Shown here piece after piece: positions 27,247-35,640 of a stretch of 62,664 bases of DNA. Under the pieces are notes generated by a model. It worked only from the letters and a program-made list of their open reading frames with translations, was not told the DNA's origin and did not search any database. The stretch is from Devosia equisanguinis (GTDB lineage: Bacteria > Pseudomonadota > Alphaproteobacteria > Rhizobiales > Hyphomicrobiaceae): assembly GCA_945889015.1 (NCBI GenBank), contig CAMDBL010000003.1, positions 1 through 62,664 of the forward strand, in the 5' to 3' direction. The translations under genes were made by a program, and so were the position numbers. Each line of letters starts with the position of its first letter. The first letter of the stretch is position 1.

Positions 27247-27792
27247 GTGACGGATGAAATCCGGCGCCAGATCATCGAGCTTCTGCCGCGACTGCGCCGT
27301 TTCGCGTATTCGCTGACCGGCGAAAGGGACCGGGCCGACGATGTCGTGCAGGAAACATGCGTGCGCGCCTTGTCGCGCCTCGACCAGTGGGAGCCCGGGA
27401 CGCGCCTGGATAGTTGGATGTACAGGATTGCACAGAACATCTGGTTCGACCGGGCCCGCGCCGTGAAGGTGCGGGGCGAGGTGTTGGACATTGACACCGC
27501 CGAGGATATCGCCGGCGATGACGGGCGCAGAGTCACCGAAAGCCGGCTTGCGCTGGGCGATCTGATGGGGGCGATCGCGCGACTGCCGGACGATCAGAAG
27601 GCGATCGTGTCGCTGGTCTGCGTCGACGGCATGTCCTATCGCGAGGCGGCGGACACGTTGAAAATTCCCATGGGCACGGTGATGAGCCGCCTGGCTCGCG
27701 CGCGTCAGAGCTTATACCGGGCGACCTACGGCGCGGAGCCGGAGCTCGAAACCAACGACATGGAGAAGTCGCGTGGCCACACTGTCCGATGA
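27247..27792 (+). CDS. ECF-type RNA polymerase sigma factor
   Basis: About 181 residues from a GTG with AAGAGG upstream; a longer frame starts at 27190. Region sigma-2 is clear (LPRLRRFAYSLTGERDRADDVVQETCVRAL, DSWMYRIAQNIWFDRAR) and sigma-4 follows (LPDDQKAIVSLVCVDGMSYREAADTLKIPMGTVMSRLARAR). It directs a small stress or envelope regulon. The 3' end overlaps the anti-sigma gene by 20 bases, so the two are translationally coupled. Its target promoters cannot be named from this window. Confidence 0.92.
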   Translation: MTDEIRRQIIELLPRLRRFAYSLTGERDRADDVVQETCVRALSRLDQWEPGTRLDSWMYRIAQNIWFDRARAVKVRGEVLDIDTAEDIAGDDGRRVTESRLALGDLMGAIARLPDDQKAIVSLVCVDGMSYREAADTLKIPMGTVMSRLARARQSLYRATYGAEPELETNDMEKSRGHTVR

Positions 27793-28657
27793 GACGTTGA
27801 TGGCCTATGCCGACGGCGAGCTCGACCAAGCCGGGCGCGCGTCCGTGGAGGCTGTCCTGGAACGTGATTCGGAAGCTCGTGCACGGCTCGTGATGTTCGA
27901 GCGGACAGGACGCCGCGTGGTCGGTGCGCATTTCGACGCCATGCTGCACGAGCCGGTCCCCCGCGAGCTGATCGAGACGGTTTTGGCGAGCGGCATGCCA
28001 TCGCGTGGCCGCCCGACGTCCGTATCCGCATCTACCCCTGGCATCATCGGGTGGTTTGCCACCGCACTCGCTCCCATGTTTCAGAGCTGGCCGACCGCGG
28101 CAGCCTACGCCGCGAGCATCGCCATCACCGCCGGCGCCGCCTGGACGCTGAAGCCGACGACGATGCCGGCGCCGGCGCCGGCCGGCGTGGTCGCCGGAGG
28201 GCCGGTGGTGTCACCGTCGTCGCTCACGCCTGTTCAGGTGGTGTCGATCAAAGACGGACACATCGAGGCCGGCGGCGTGCTGCAGCGCGCGTTGGAAACG
28301 ATGCCGAGCCGCATGCGGACCGAGGCCTCCTCCAGCGGAAGCGAGCAGTCCGCCTCGGTGATGCTGCGGCTTTCCTATCGCAGCCCGTCCAACGCCTACT
28401 GCCGGCAGTACGAGCTGCGCCTGCCTACCGGCGAGGGCTTCGCCGGCATCGGTTGCCGCACAGGCGATGGCACGTGGCAGGTGCAGTCGCATGTGCCGAT
28501 CGGCACTGTCGCCGCCGCCGACGGCCAGAAGACTTCGCCCGCATCCGGGGCGATCCCTCCCGAAATCGCCTCGATCGTCGAGCGGACCGGACAGGCCCTG
28601 AGCGACAGCGAGGAAAAGGCCGCCCTGAGTTCGAGTTGGGCGCCGCAGGCGCACTGA
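27773..28657 (+). CDS. Membrane-anchored anti-sigma factor
   Basis: 294 residues from a GTG. The N-terminus (LSDETLMAYADGELDQAGR) matches the cytoplasmic anti-sigma domain; the zinc-binding HxxxCxxC is absent, as in many alphaproteobacterial relatives. One membrane helix lies at about 104-125, followed by a Pro/Ala linker and a periplasmic domain. It should hold the overlapping ECF sigma factor at the membrane until a signal releases it. It is convergent with the subtilase gene, 64 bases away. Confidence 0.85.
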   Translation: MATLSDETLMAYADGELDQAGRASVEAVLERDSEARARLVMFERTGRRVVGAHFDAMLHEPVPRELIETVLASGMPSRGRPTSVSASTPGIIGWFATALAPMFQSWPTAAAYAASIAITAGAAWTLKPTTMPAPAPAGVVAGGPVVSPSSLTPVQVVSIKDGHIEAGGVLQRALETMPSRMRTEASSSGSEQSASVMLRLSYRSPSNAYCRQYELRLPTGEGFAGIGCRTGDGTWQVQSHVPIGTVAAADGQKTSPASGAIPPEIASIVERTGQALSDSEEKAALSSSWAPQAH

Positions 28658-28721
28658 GATTTCGACGCGCGGGCCCATGTCCCGGCGGCACCCGTGCGCG
28701 CAACACAGATGACAGTCCGTC

Positions 28722-30761
28722 TCAGCGGAAACCGACGCTGATGTCCGCGGGGGATGGAGGCTTGCGGCCGGAGGCCGGGGTCATGACAACACTCGGCGTC
28801 CAAGGCGAGGGCGCCGAGACCGTTTCGGGCTTCTCCCGCTTCGCCGATGGCGTCGACGCAGTCGAGGGCTGCTGGGGCTTGCCGTCCGCGGTCCGGGGTT
28901 CGACGCGGCAATCCTTGGGCGCTATCACCAGTCCTTTTCCGAACACGGCATCGCGTCCGGGGGGGCCGAGGTCCTGCGGCTCGAATGCGGCGAGCATGCC
29001 GTCCTTGGAATGAGTGGGCATCTGCCGGTAGATGGTCGCCATGGCGGCATTGACGAACGGTGCCGCGAACGAGGTGCCGGACATGTATCCCTCCTTCATG
29101 CCGGGCACCGCGGTCCACACGTCGACGCCGGGAGCAGACAGATCGACGTGGTCGCCTCGGTTGGCATAGGGGTAGCTGCGCCGATCCTGGCTCACCGCGG
29201 TCACGGCCACCACCTGCTTGTAGGCCGCGGGATAGCTCGGCGGCGCCGAGGGGCCCTCGTTGCCGACCGCCGCAACGAACACCGTGCCCGAACGGGCGAG
29301 CCTCGCGATGGCATCCTGCACGAGCTGATCCTGCGGACCCGCGAAGCTCATGTTGATGACCTTGACCTCGAATTGCCGCATCCAGTCGAGGGCATCGAGG
29401 AGGCTTTGCGTGTCCGTCGCGACCTGTCCGTTGCTGTCGACGTAGAACACGCTCGCCACGTAGAACTCGGCGTGCGGGATGAGACCGGGAGTCCCGCCCG
29501 CCGGATTTCCCGCCAGCAGGGCCAGAACGCCGGTGCCGTGCCAGTTCGGCGCGGGTCGGCTTCCCGTCGGCAGGAACGTGCCGGAGTTCAGACGGCGCGC
29601 GAAGGCTGGATGCTCATGATCGACATCGGTATCGATGATGCCGACGTGCAGGCCGCGACTGCAACCGGGTAGACGCTGATCGCTCCATTGAATGAGTTGA
29701 CGACCCGCGCAACGGTCGCCGCGGCAGGGAGTGACGGGGCTCATGGTGTTGACGAGCTCGGTGCGGACCGCCGGAACCGCCACCCCCGGTGCGCGGTCGG
29801 CAGGCACCAGACGATAGGTGTAGTTCGGCATGAATCCGGTCGGCGCGACCAGCTGCCGGATCATGTCGAGGCCGTGGATCGCATCCGTGCCGTGCGGTGG
29901 GCGAACGCGGGAGACGCTCTTGCCGAGGGCGGCATTCTGCTTGGAGGGACCGATCTCGAAGCCGAGAGCGCGCGCCTTGACGGCATAAGTAGCGTCGAGG
30001 TTGACGGCCAGAAACTCCGTCCGCGAAACGCTCGCGCGGCCATCGCGCGACAGCGGGGGAATGAGCGGCACGGGCGCGGGTCTGACGGACCTGGCGCCCA
30101 TCCTGGCAGTGGCTGGTGCGGCAGCAGGGACTACAGCAGGCACCTTTGCCGTTACCGGTGCCGATGCCGGTGCAGGCGTCGTGCTCCTCTTCTCCGCGGC
30201 CGGCTGCTTGAACATCCGGTCGAACACTTCGACCATCGTCCTGGGCGGGCCGGCATTTCCGCCCCCGCCCCGGCCGCCTCCCCCGCCACCCGTCGCGCCA
30301 GCCCCGCCGCGCCGCTCGCTTGGGCCGCTGTTCTTGTCGGAGCCGTTGGACGCTGATCTGTCGTCGTCGTCGTTGTCGCGGCCCTTCTGGCCAGAATTGC
30401 TCGAACTGCTCGAATTGCCGGAGCTGTTGCCGGAATTGCTCGAACTGCTGGAGTTTCCCGAGCTGCCGCCACTCGACGAGCCGGAGCCGTAACTGCTGCC
30501 GCTGCCACGGTCGTCCCTGCCGCCACGATCGTTGCCGCGTCCACCACCGCCACCACCACGCCCACCGCCACCGCCACCGCCACCGCGGCCGCGCGCGTCA
30601 GCCGTCGTGACGACGACGTCGTCGAGAAGCGATTTCAAAGGCAAGGGTGCCACCGCCAGGGTCGCGATCACACCCAGCGACAAGGCGAGCAGGCGCACGA
30701 CCGCGCGTGGCGCAGCGCGACCGCCGGCATCCGTCTCGGGAAATGATTGCTTGCGCCCCAT
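28722..30761 (-). CDS. S8 family subtilisin-like serine peptidase with low-complexity N-terminus
   Basis: 679 residues. An N-terminal hydrophobic segment (about 20-50) serves as signal or anchor. Residues about 57-170 are low complexity: poly-Gly/Arg, then Ser/Asn/Gly repeats (NSSGNSSSSSNSG type), an acidic patch and another Gly run. The peptidase domain has the full triad: Asp in VGIIDTDVDHEH, His in NWHGTGVLALLAG and Ser in GYMSGTSFAAPFVNA, with the oxyanion Asn in AAVGNEG. It should be exported and active in the periplasm or outside. Its convergent placement next to an ECF/anti-sigma pair suggests a shared stress role, perhaps processing; that is inference. Confidence 0.88.
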   Translation of the reverse strand: MGRKQSFPETDAGGRAAPRAVVRLLALSLGVIATLAVAPLPLKSLLDDVVVTTADARGRGGGGGGGGRGGGGGGRGNDRGGRDDRGSGSSYGSGSSSGGSSGNSSSSSNSGNSSGNSSSSSNSGQKGRDNDDDDRSASNGSDKNSGPSERRGGAGATGGGGGGRGGGGNAGPPRTMVEVFDRMFKQPAAEKRSTTPAPASAPVTAKVPAVVPAAAPATARMGARSVRPAPVPLIPPLSRDGRASVSRTEFLAVNLDATYAVKARALGFEIGPSKQNAALGKSVSRVRPPHGTDAIHGLDMIRQLVAPTGFMPNYTYRLVPADRAPGVAVPAVRTELVNTMSPVTPCRGDRCAGRQLIQWSDQRLPGCSRGLHVGIIDTDVDHEHPAFARRLNSGTFLPTGSRPAPNWHGTGVLALLAGNPAGGTPGLIPHAEFYVASVFYVDSNGQVATDTQSLLDALDWMRQFEVKVINMSFAGPQDQLVQDAIARLARSGTVFVAAVGNEGPSAPPSYPAAYKQVVAVTAVSQDRRSYPYANRGDHVDLSAPGVDVWTAVPGMKEGYMSGTSFAAPFVNAAMATIYRQMPTHSKDGMLAAFEPQDLGPPGRDAVFGKGLVIAPKDCRVEPRTADGKPQQPSTASTPSAKREKPETVSAPSPWTPSVVMTPASGRKPPSPADISVGFR

Positions 30762-31089
30762 GCATCATGCCCCCGCATGACCGTCTCTCGTCCGCTGGGC
30801 CCCATCGCCGGCAGCCAACTTACATTGCCAACCTGTTTTTCCCGGAATATCGGCAATCCGAAGGCAGTGTCGACTCCAAACCGACAGTTCCATTCGAGAC
30901 CGTTTGCACTGCTGTATCTCTATCGACACTCCCGCCGTCGGTAGCTGCAAGCGATTGGTAGATATGCTCAATTCAATATATTCAATCGACGCTAGTGTTG
31001 GACGGGCGCACACGCGCCGGGTTTCTTGCTAGAGTGGCTGCAGACCGGACCGCTTCGCCTGCGGTGCCCAACGAGAGTGGAGACAAGCG
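30762..31089. other. Intergenic region between divergent subtilase and xdhC genes
   Basis: 328 bases, with lower GC than the genes. No gene is seen. A direct repeat ATTCAAT at 30971-30977 and 30980-30986, in an AT-rich stretch about 105 bases before xdhC, could be part of an xdhC promoter or operator. Confidence 0.4.
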
Positions 31090-32148
31090 ATGAGCGAAGC
31101 GGCAGTGGCGCCCAAGCCCAATCACAAGCCCCACGTGGAGCTCGACGTATTGAAAGCGGCGAAGTCCTGGCTCGCGGCCGATGGATCGATCGCGCTGGCC
31201 ACCGTGATCGAGACCTGGGGCTCGGCCCCCGTGCCGATCGGTGGCCAGATGGCGATCGCGCGGGACGGGCGCTTTCAAGGCTCGGTGTCCGGCGGCTGCA
31301 TCGAGAACGACATCATCGTCGAGGCCGAAGACGTGCTCAGTGGAGACGGCAAGCCCAAGACGCTCTCCTTCGGCATCGCGGACGAGACGGCCTGGCGGGC
31401 CGGGCTGCCGTGTGGAGGCCAGATCAAGGTGCTGATCGAGCGCTTCGATGCCGACGGCTCCGCGATCATCGACCGCTCCATCGGTGCGCGCGAGACGCGG
31501 CGTGGGCTCGTGATCCGAACCGACGTGAAGAGCGGCGCACACGAGATCTTCGAACGCGGCGAAACCAATCCGCCCGAGGTCGCCGATCGCTTCCGCTCCG
31601 GCGAAAGCAAGCTCGTCGAGACGCCGGAGGGCAACGTGTTCCTGCAGGCTCTGGTGCCGCCCGCGCGCGTCGTCATCGTCGGCGCGACGCATCTGGCTCA
31701 GCTCCTCGCCGAGCAGGTGAAGCTGGTCGGATACGAGCTGATCCTGGTCGATCCGCGGACCGCCTATGCCTCCGACACGCGCTTTTCCAATGTGCGGATG
31801 TTGACGGAGTGGCCGCAGGACGCGCTGCCCGCGATCGGACTGGATCCCTACACCGCTGTCGTCGCGCTGGCGCACGTCGCCCACCTCGACGACGAGGCAC
31901 TGAAGGTCGCGCTCAAGCACGACTGCCTCTACGTCGGCGCGCTCGGCTCGACCCGCAATCACGCCAAGCGGACCGAGCGGTTGAAGGAGGCGGGCTTCAC
32001 CGAGGCCGACATCGCCCGCATCAAGGCGCCGATCGGCATCGACATCGGCGCCCAGACACCGGCGGAGATTTCGGTCTCGATCATGGCCGACATCGTCCGC
32101 TCGCTGCGCGGGACGAAGGGCGCGAAGAAAGGTCAGAAAGGTGCCTGA
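31090..32148 (+). CDS. XdhC/CoxI family molybdenum-enzyme maturation protein
   Basis: 352 residues. The N-terminal XdhC domain has VIETWGSAPVPIGGQMAI and GSVSGGCIEND; the C-terminal domain is Rossmann-like (VVIVGATHLAQLLAEQV, CLYVGALGSTRNHAKR, IGIDIGAQTPAEI). XdhC proteins bind the molybdenum cofactor and help insert its sulfurated form into xanthine-dehydrogenase-family enzymes. The next gene overlaps by eight bases and encodes a cytidylyltransferase-like partner. No molybdenum hydroxylase is in the window. Confidence 0.9.
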   Translation: MSEAAVAPKPNHKPHVELDVLKAAKSWLAADGSIALATVIETWGSAPVPIGGQMAIARDGRFQGSVSGGCIENDIIVEAEDVLSGDGKPKTLSFGIADETAWRAGLPCGGQIKVLIERFDADGSAIIDRSIGARETRRGLVIRTDVKSGAHEIFERGETNPPEVADRFRSGESKLVETPEGNVFLQALVPPARVVIVGATHLAQLLAEQVKLVGYELILVDPRTAYASDTRFSNVRMLTEWPQDALPAIGLDPYTAVVALAHVAHLDDEALKVALKHDCLYVGALGSTRNHAKRTERLKEAGFTEADIARIKAPIGIDIGAQTPAEISVSIMADIVRSLRGTKGAKKGQKGA

Positions 32149-32755
32149 CCCGATGTCGGGCGCGTCAGCGATCAGCGCTGTCTTGCTCGCGGCCGGCTCC
32201 TCGAGGCGGTTTGGGGCAGCCAACAAGATGTTGGCTCTGCTCGACGGCAAGCCGCTTGTCCGCCATGCGGCGGAATTGCTGACCTCCACCGGCTTTTCCG
32301 AGCTGATCGTCGTCACCGGCCCGGATGCGGACGAGGTGCGCCGGGTGCTCGCCGGCCTGCCGGTCCGCTTCGTGCACAACGAGGTCTATCTCGCGGGGAT
32401 GGGTGGCTCGGTCGCGGCCGGCATCCGCGCCGTCTCGTCGGCGTCGGCCGGCGCGCTGGTGTTCCTCGGGGACATGCCGCGCCTCGATGCGGATCTGCTC
32501 CGGCATCTCGTCGCGACGTTCGCGGCTGGAGGGAGCGACAGCATCGTGTTCCCGTGCCTTCCCGATGGCAGCCAGCGCAATCCCGTGCTGTGGCCGCGAC
32601 GGCTGTTCGTCGAACTCGGCGCACTGACCGGAGAGCAGGGTGCGAAATCGGTCCTGATGGCGCACACGACCGAGACCGTCGCCGTGCCGGCCGAGCCCGA
32701 GGCCTTCACCGACATCGACACGGTCGACGACCTGGAACGGCTGCAGCGCTCCTAG
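32141..32755 (+). CDS. MocA-like molybdenum cofactor nucleotidyltransferase
   Basis: A 204-residue protein of the MobA-like NTP-transferase fold. The nucleotide-binding loop is VLLAAGSSRRFGAANKML, and GDMPRLDADL carries the metal-binding Asp. Relatives add CMP (MocA) or GMP to the molybdenum cofactor. Fusion-like overlap with xdhC supports a role in MCD-type cofactor supply to a xanthine-dehydrogenase-family enzyme. The start is a GTG at 32141; ATG 32153 is an alternative. Confidence 0.85.
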   Translation: MPDPMSGASAISAVLLAAGSSRRFGAANKMLALLDGKPLVRHAAELLTSTGFSELIVVTGPDADEVRRVLAGLPVRFVHNEVYLAGMGGSVAAGIRAVSSASAGALVFLGDMPRLDADLLRHLVATFAAGGSDSIVFPCLPDGSQRNPVLWPRRLFVELGALTGEQGAKSVLMAHTTETVAVPAEPEAFTDIDTVDDLERLQRS

Positions 32756-32785
32756 CCAGAGTTCAATCCGGCCCGAGCCAGCAGC

Positions 32786-33421
32786 CTACCATTTCAGTGC
32801 GCGACTTCCGATGGCGGCGCCGGCCGCCATAACGATCACCGTCGCCAGGGTGTACCAGGTCGCGACGAACAGAGGTGAATCGTCGAAGCAGTGAAATGCG
32901 TACAATGAAGCCGCGATCGCCGCCGCGAGACGACCGACGGCGGCACCAGCCGCGGCTGGGGAGGACGGGGCGCCCGACCGCATGGCGATCAGGCCCGCGA
33001 CGAGGGGGGCGAGCGACAGCGCTGGAATGGTGACGAGGCAGAACAGTGAATTGGTGCCGACGAGCTTTCGGCCCCACTCGGCCGCTGGAACGAGCGCAAT
33101 CTCCACCGCCACCGCAGCCAGCAACAGGATCGGCACGAGCCAGGTCGCCCGCGACGCGAACGAGCGGACCTCGGGCCGGGCGATCTGAATGCAGTCGATC
33201 AGCGCCAAGACGAGCGCCACCGCGACGATGGCGAGCTTGAGATCGAAGCGCCATGTCGAAAAGGCCCAGGCAAGATCGAGCCGCGGGCCGAGCGCCGCCA
33301 TGAACACCACCAGCGACACGAGTCCGCCAGCGGCCAGAGCGATCGATAGCCCGCGCGACACCGGCGGGCGGCGCTCGGCGCCATCCGCGGCTAGGGCTGC
33401 GATGAGATCGTCCGTTTTCAT
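32786..33421 (-). CDS. nrsF: NrsF-like membrane anti-sigma factor (DUF1109)
   Basis: 211 residues with six membrane helices. It matches the DUF1109/NrsF family of anti-sigma factors that bind SigF-type ECF factors. Two cysteines, Cys128 (NSLFCLVTIP) and Cys178 (AFHCFDDSP), lie at nearly the positions of the two redox/metal-sensing cysteines known from Caulobacter NrsF (from memory). The start is set at ATG 33421, which overlaps the sigma stop by four bases. A 30-base gap separates it from the convergent nucleotidyltransferase gene. Confidence 0.88.
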   Translation of the reverse strand: MKTDDLIAALAADGAERRPPVSRGLSIALAAGGLVSLVVFMAALGPRLDLAWAFSTWRFDLKLAIVAVALVLALIDCIQIARPEVRSFASRATWLVPILLLAAVAVEIALVPAAEWGRKLVGTNSLFCLVTIPALSLAPLVAGLIAMRSGAPSSPAAAGAAVGRLAAAIAASLYAFHCFDDSPLFVATWYTLATVIVMAAGAAIGSRALKW

Positions 33422-33969
33422 GACCTCACCTGCCCGGTTGCCTCGGCGAGCGCCTTCAACGCCCGGTGCAGCGCGACCCTGACGGCGCCCTCGCTCATGC
33501 CCAGCCGGTCGCCGACCTCGCGGGCGGAGTGGCCTTCGATCGACATGCCCTGCACGATGGCGCGCGACCGCTCCGGCAAAGTCGCCAGAAGATCGGCACA
33601 CTCGGCCGGAGTCAGGTCCGAGGGCTCGACCGTCAGTGCCGAGACCTCGGCGCAATCGTCGATGTTGATGTGCTCGCGAAAGCCACGACGACGCACGCCG
33701 TCGATCAGCTTGTGATGTGCGACGGCTCTGATCCAGGGCTCGAGCGGCTGGCTCTCGTCCCAGGTGTGGCGTTTCAGATGCAACGCGAGCAATGTCTCCT
33801 GCACGATGTCCTCGACATCCTCGGAGCCGCGGCCGATGCGGGCCAGGCCCCGTCTGACGAACATTCTCAGCATGGGCGCAAGCGCGCCTAGCACTTGGCG
33901 ATAAGCTCCTGCGTCACCGCGATTGGCTGCCCGCATCAGGTTGGACAGTTCGGACGGGCTCGAGCTCAC
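33418..33969 (-). CDS. sigF: ECF sigma factor SigF (ECF16-like)
   Basis: 183 residues from a GTG with GAGGAC six bases upstream. Sigma-2 is seen in RIGRGSEDVEDIVQETLLALH and WIRAVAHHKLIDGVRRRG, sigma-4 in LPERSRAIVQGMSIEGHSAREVGDRLGMSEGAVRVALHRALK. The downstream NrsF gene identifies it as the SigF type, which answers oxidising and metal stress in Caulobacter. A predicted SigF promoter lies just upstream of it, so autoregulation is likely. Confidence 0.9.
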   Translation of the reverse strand: MSSSPSELSNLMRAANRGDAGAYRQVLGALAPMLRMFVRRGLARIGRGSEDVEDIVQETLLALHLKRHTWDESQPLEPWIRAVAHHKLIDGVRRRGFREHINIDDCAEVSALTVEPSDLTPAECADLLATLPERSRAIVQGMSIEGHSAREVGDRLGMSEGAVRVALHRALKALAEATGQVRS

Positions 33970-33987
33970 GCAAGTCCTCGATGGCTG

Positions 33988-34013
33988 TTCGTGTCGGGAT
34001 GGCGGTTCGTTAC
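33988..34013 (-). promoter_or_regulatory. Predicted SigF promoter for sigF-nrsF (autoregulation)
   Basis: On the minus strand GTAACG (34013-34008), 16 bases, then CGAA (33991-33988). The motif recalled for Caulobacter SigF promoters is GTAACC-N16-CGAA, so this matches with one change. The -10 lies about 19 bases from the GTG, giving a very short leader. Confidence 0.6.
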
Positions 34014-34078
34014 AGGCGCCGTTCGCGAGCCTCTACTATGGCAGCCGCGACGCTCCGCCAACACAAAAACGTGAGCCG

Positions 34079-34104
34079 GTAACGAACGCTTCGGGGTCAG
34101 CGAA
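34079..34104 (+). promoter_or_regulatory. Predicted SigF promoter for the TPR-membrane-opgC genes
   Basis: GTAACG (34079-34084), 16 bases, then CGAA (34101-34104), the same two boxes and spacing as in the divergent promoter. Both -35 boxes continue as GTAACGAAC, and both -10 boxes as CGAAC. It faces the TPR gene, about 110 bases from its likely start. Confidence 0.6.
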
Positions 34105-34220
34105 CTCCGTCTCATGAGCGAACGTAGCCAGCGCCAGCCGCTGGCTCGCCAAACTCTCGGAAAGCACGCTGCACGATGCCCTCCTCGAGAGATTTTGTGC
34201 CGCCCCGTCGAGGTGCCAGC

Positions 34221-35594
34221 ATGATCGTCGATTGTTATTCCGGGCAGCATTCGTGTGGTGACGCCCCTGCGATCCGAGCATACGAGCAGGCCGTTCACGC
34301 ATTCCTGGCGCACCGCCCGGCGTTGCCTCACCTCCAGCAGGCGTTGGCTCTGGAGCCGAGCCTGCCGGCGGCGCACGCGCTGACCGGCCTCGCACATGCT
34401 CTCATCGGCCGCGATCACGGAATGATGGCGTCCCGGGCGGCATTGGCCGCAACCGGCAGGGCGCTCGACCTCGCCGGCGGCGGAACAGCATACGAGAAGG
34501 CGCTGGCGTTGGTCCACGCCTTGGCTGCGGCGGGGCACCTTCAGGAGGCGGCCGGCGTGCTCGAAAAGCATCTCGGCAGTCATCCGACCGATGCTCTCTC
34601 CATCAAGGCTGCCCACGGGTTGCGGTTCATGTCCGGCAATACGGCGCGGATGCTGGCGACGACGTCGGCGGTACTACCGCATTGGTCCGCCACGACGCCC
34701 GGCTATGGGTTCATGCTGGGCTGCCGTGCCTTCGCGCTGGAGGAGGCTGGCCGGTTGACCGAGGCCGAGGCCGTCGGCCATCGTGCACTCGCTCAGGAGG
34801 CGGACGACGTCTGGGCGCTGCATGCCGTGGCCCACGTCATGGAGATGGGCGGCCGCACGCGCGAGGGTCGAGCGCTATTGGCGCCGTCGCGTCAGAGCTG
34901 GCAGGGCTGCGGCGGCTTTGGCCAGCATATCCTCTGGCATCTCGCGTTGTTTCATCTGAGCGAGGGCGACAGCGAGCAGGCACTCGCCTTGTTCGATGAC
35001 GGCATGGCGCCTGCCCGTGACGGCGATTTCCGCGACGTCGCCAACGCCGTGTCGCTGCTGTGGCGGTTGGAGCAAGAAGGCATCGAGGTCGGCGGCCGCT
35101 GGCAAATCGTCCGCGAGATCGCGCACGAGCGGCGCCGCGACTGTACGTATGCGTTCGCCTCGCTGCACTATCTGCTCGCGCTGATCGCCAGCGGCGACGA
35201 CCGGGGCGCCGCCGAGCTCGTCACCGCCATGCGCGAGCGGTCCGTCAACGGGCGCTGTGATCAGTCTGGGGTGATATCGATCATCGCGCTCGAGCTGGCG
35301 CCAGCGCTCGTTGCGGCTTCCCGCCGCGGTCTCTATCGGCCTCGATCGGAGGAGCTTGCGCGCCGGCTGCCGCTTCTCGGTGGCAGCCGCGCACAGCGCG
35401 ACGTGTTCCTGCGCACTTTGATGTCCTGGGCGGCGGCGAGCAACGACGCCGAGGGGCTGGCGGCACTGGGATCGATGCGCCGTCACGAGCGCAGCGAAGA
35501 CCGGTTCCAGTCGATCGTCATGCAACGCTGCAAGCGGAAGGGCACGCGCGATGGGGGGCGGTCGGCCGCCGTGTTTGCCGAGCTCGCCGGTTGA
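34221..35594 (+). CDS. TPR-repeat protein, TTC38-like
   Basis: About 457 residues from an ATG preceded by GAGG at seven bases; ATG 34176 would add 15 residues. The protein is all-helical, with paired TPR-like helices throughout (for example AEAVGHRALAQEADDVWALHAVAHVMEMGGR, which is the hallmark segment of the TTC38 family). No signal peptide, so cytoplasmic. Function in bacteria is not known. It is the first gene behind the second predicted SigF promoter, with a membrane protein and opgC following on the same strand. Confidence 0.75.
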   Translation: MIVDCYSGQHSCGDAPAIRAYEQAVHAFLAHRPALPHLQQALALEPSLPAAHALTGLAHALIGRDHGMMASRAALAATGRALDLAGGGTAYEKALALVHALAAAGHLQEAAGVLEKHLGSHPTDALSIKAAHGLRFMSGNTARMLATTSAVLPHWSATTPGYGFMLGCRAFALEEAGRLTEAEAVGHRALAQEADDVWALHAVAHVMEMGGRTREGRALLAPSRQSWQGCGGFGQHILWHLALFHLSEGDSEQALALFDDGMAPARDGDFRDVANAVSLLWRLEQEGIEVGGRWQIVREIAHERRRDCTYAFASLHYLLALIASGDDRGAAELVTAMRERSVNGRCDQSGVISIIALELAPALVAASRRGLYRPRSEELARRLPLLGGSRAQRDVFLRTLMSWAAASNDAEGLAALGSMRRHERSEDRFQSIVMQRCKRKGTRDGGRSAAVFAELAG

Positions 35595-35640
35595 GGCAGA
35601 CGCGAAACAAAACAATTCGATCAGTTCACAGGAGGTTCCG

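Noticed and set aside
34084-34104. GAAC...GAAC as a LexA site upstream of the TPR gene
   Set aside because: The spacing is 14 bases instead of seven; the bases belong to the predicted SigF promoter.
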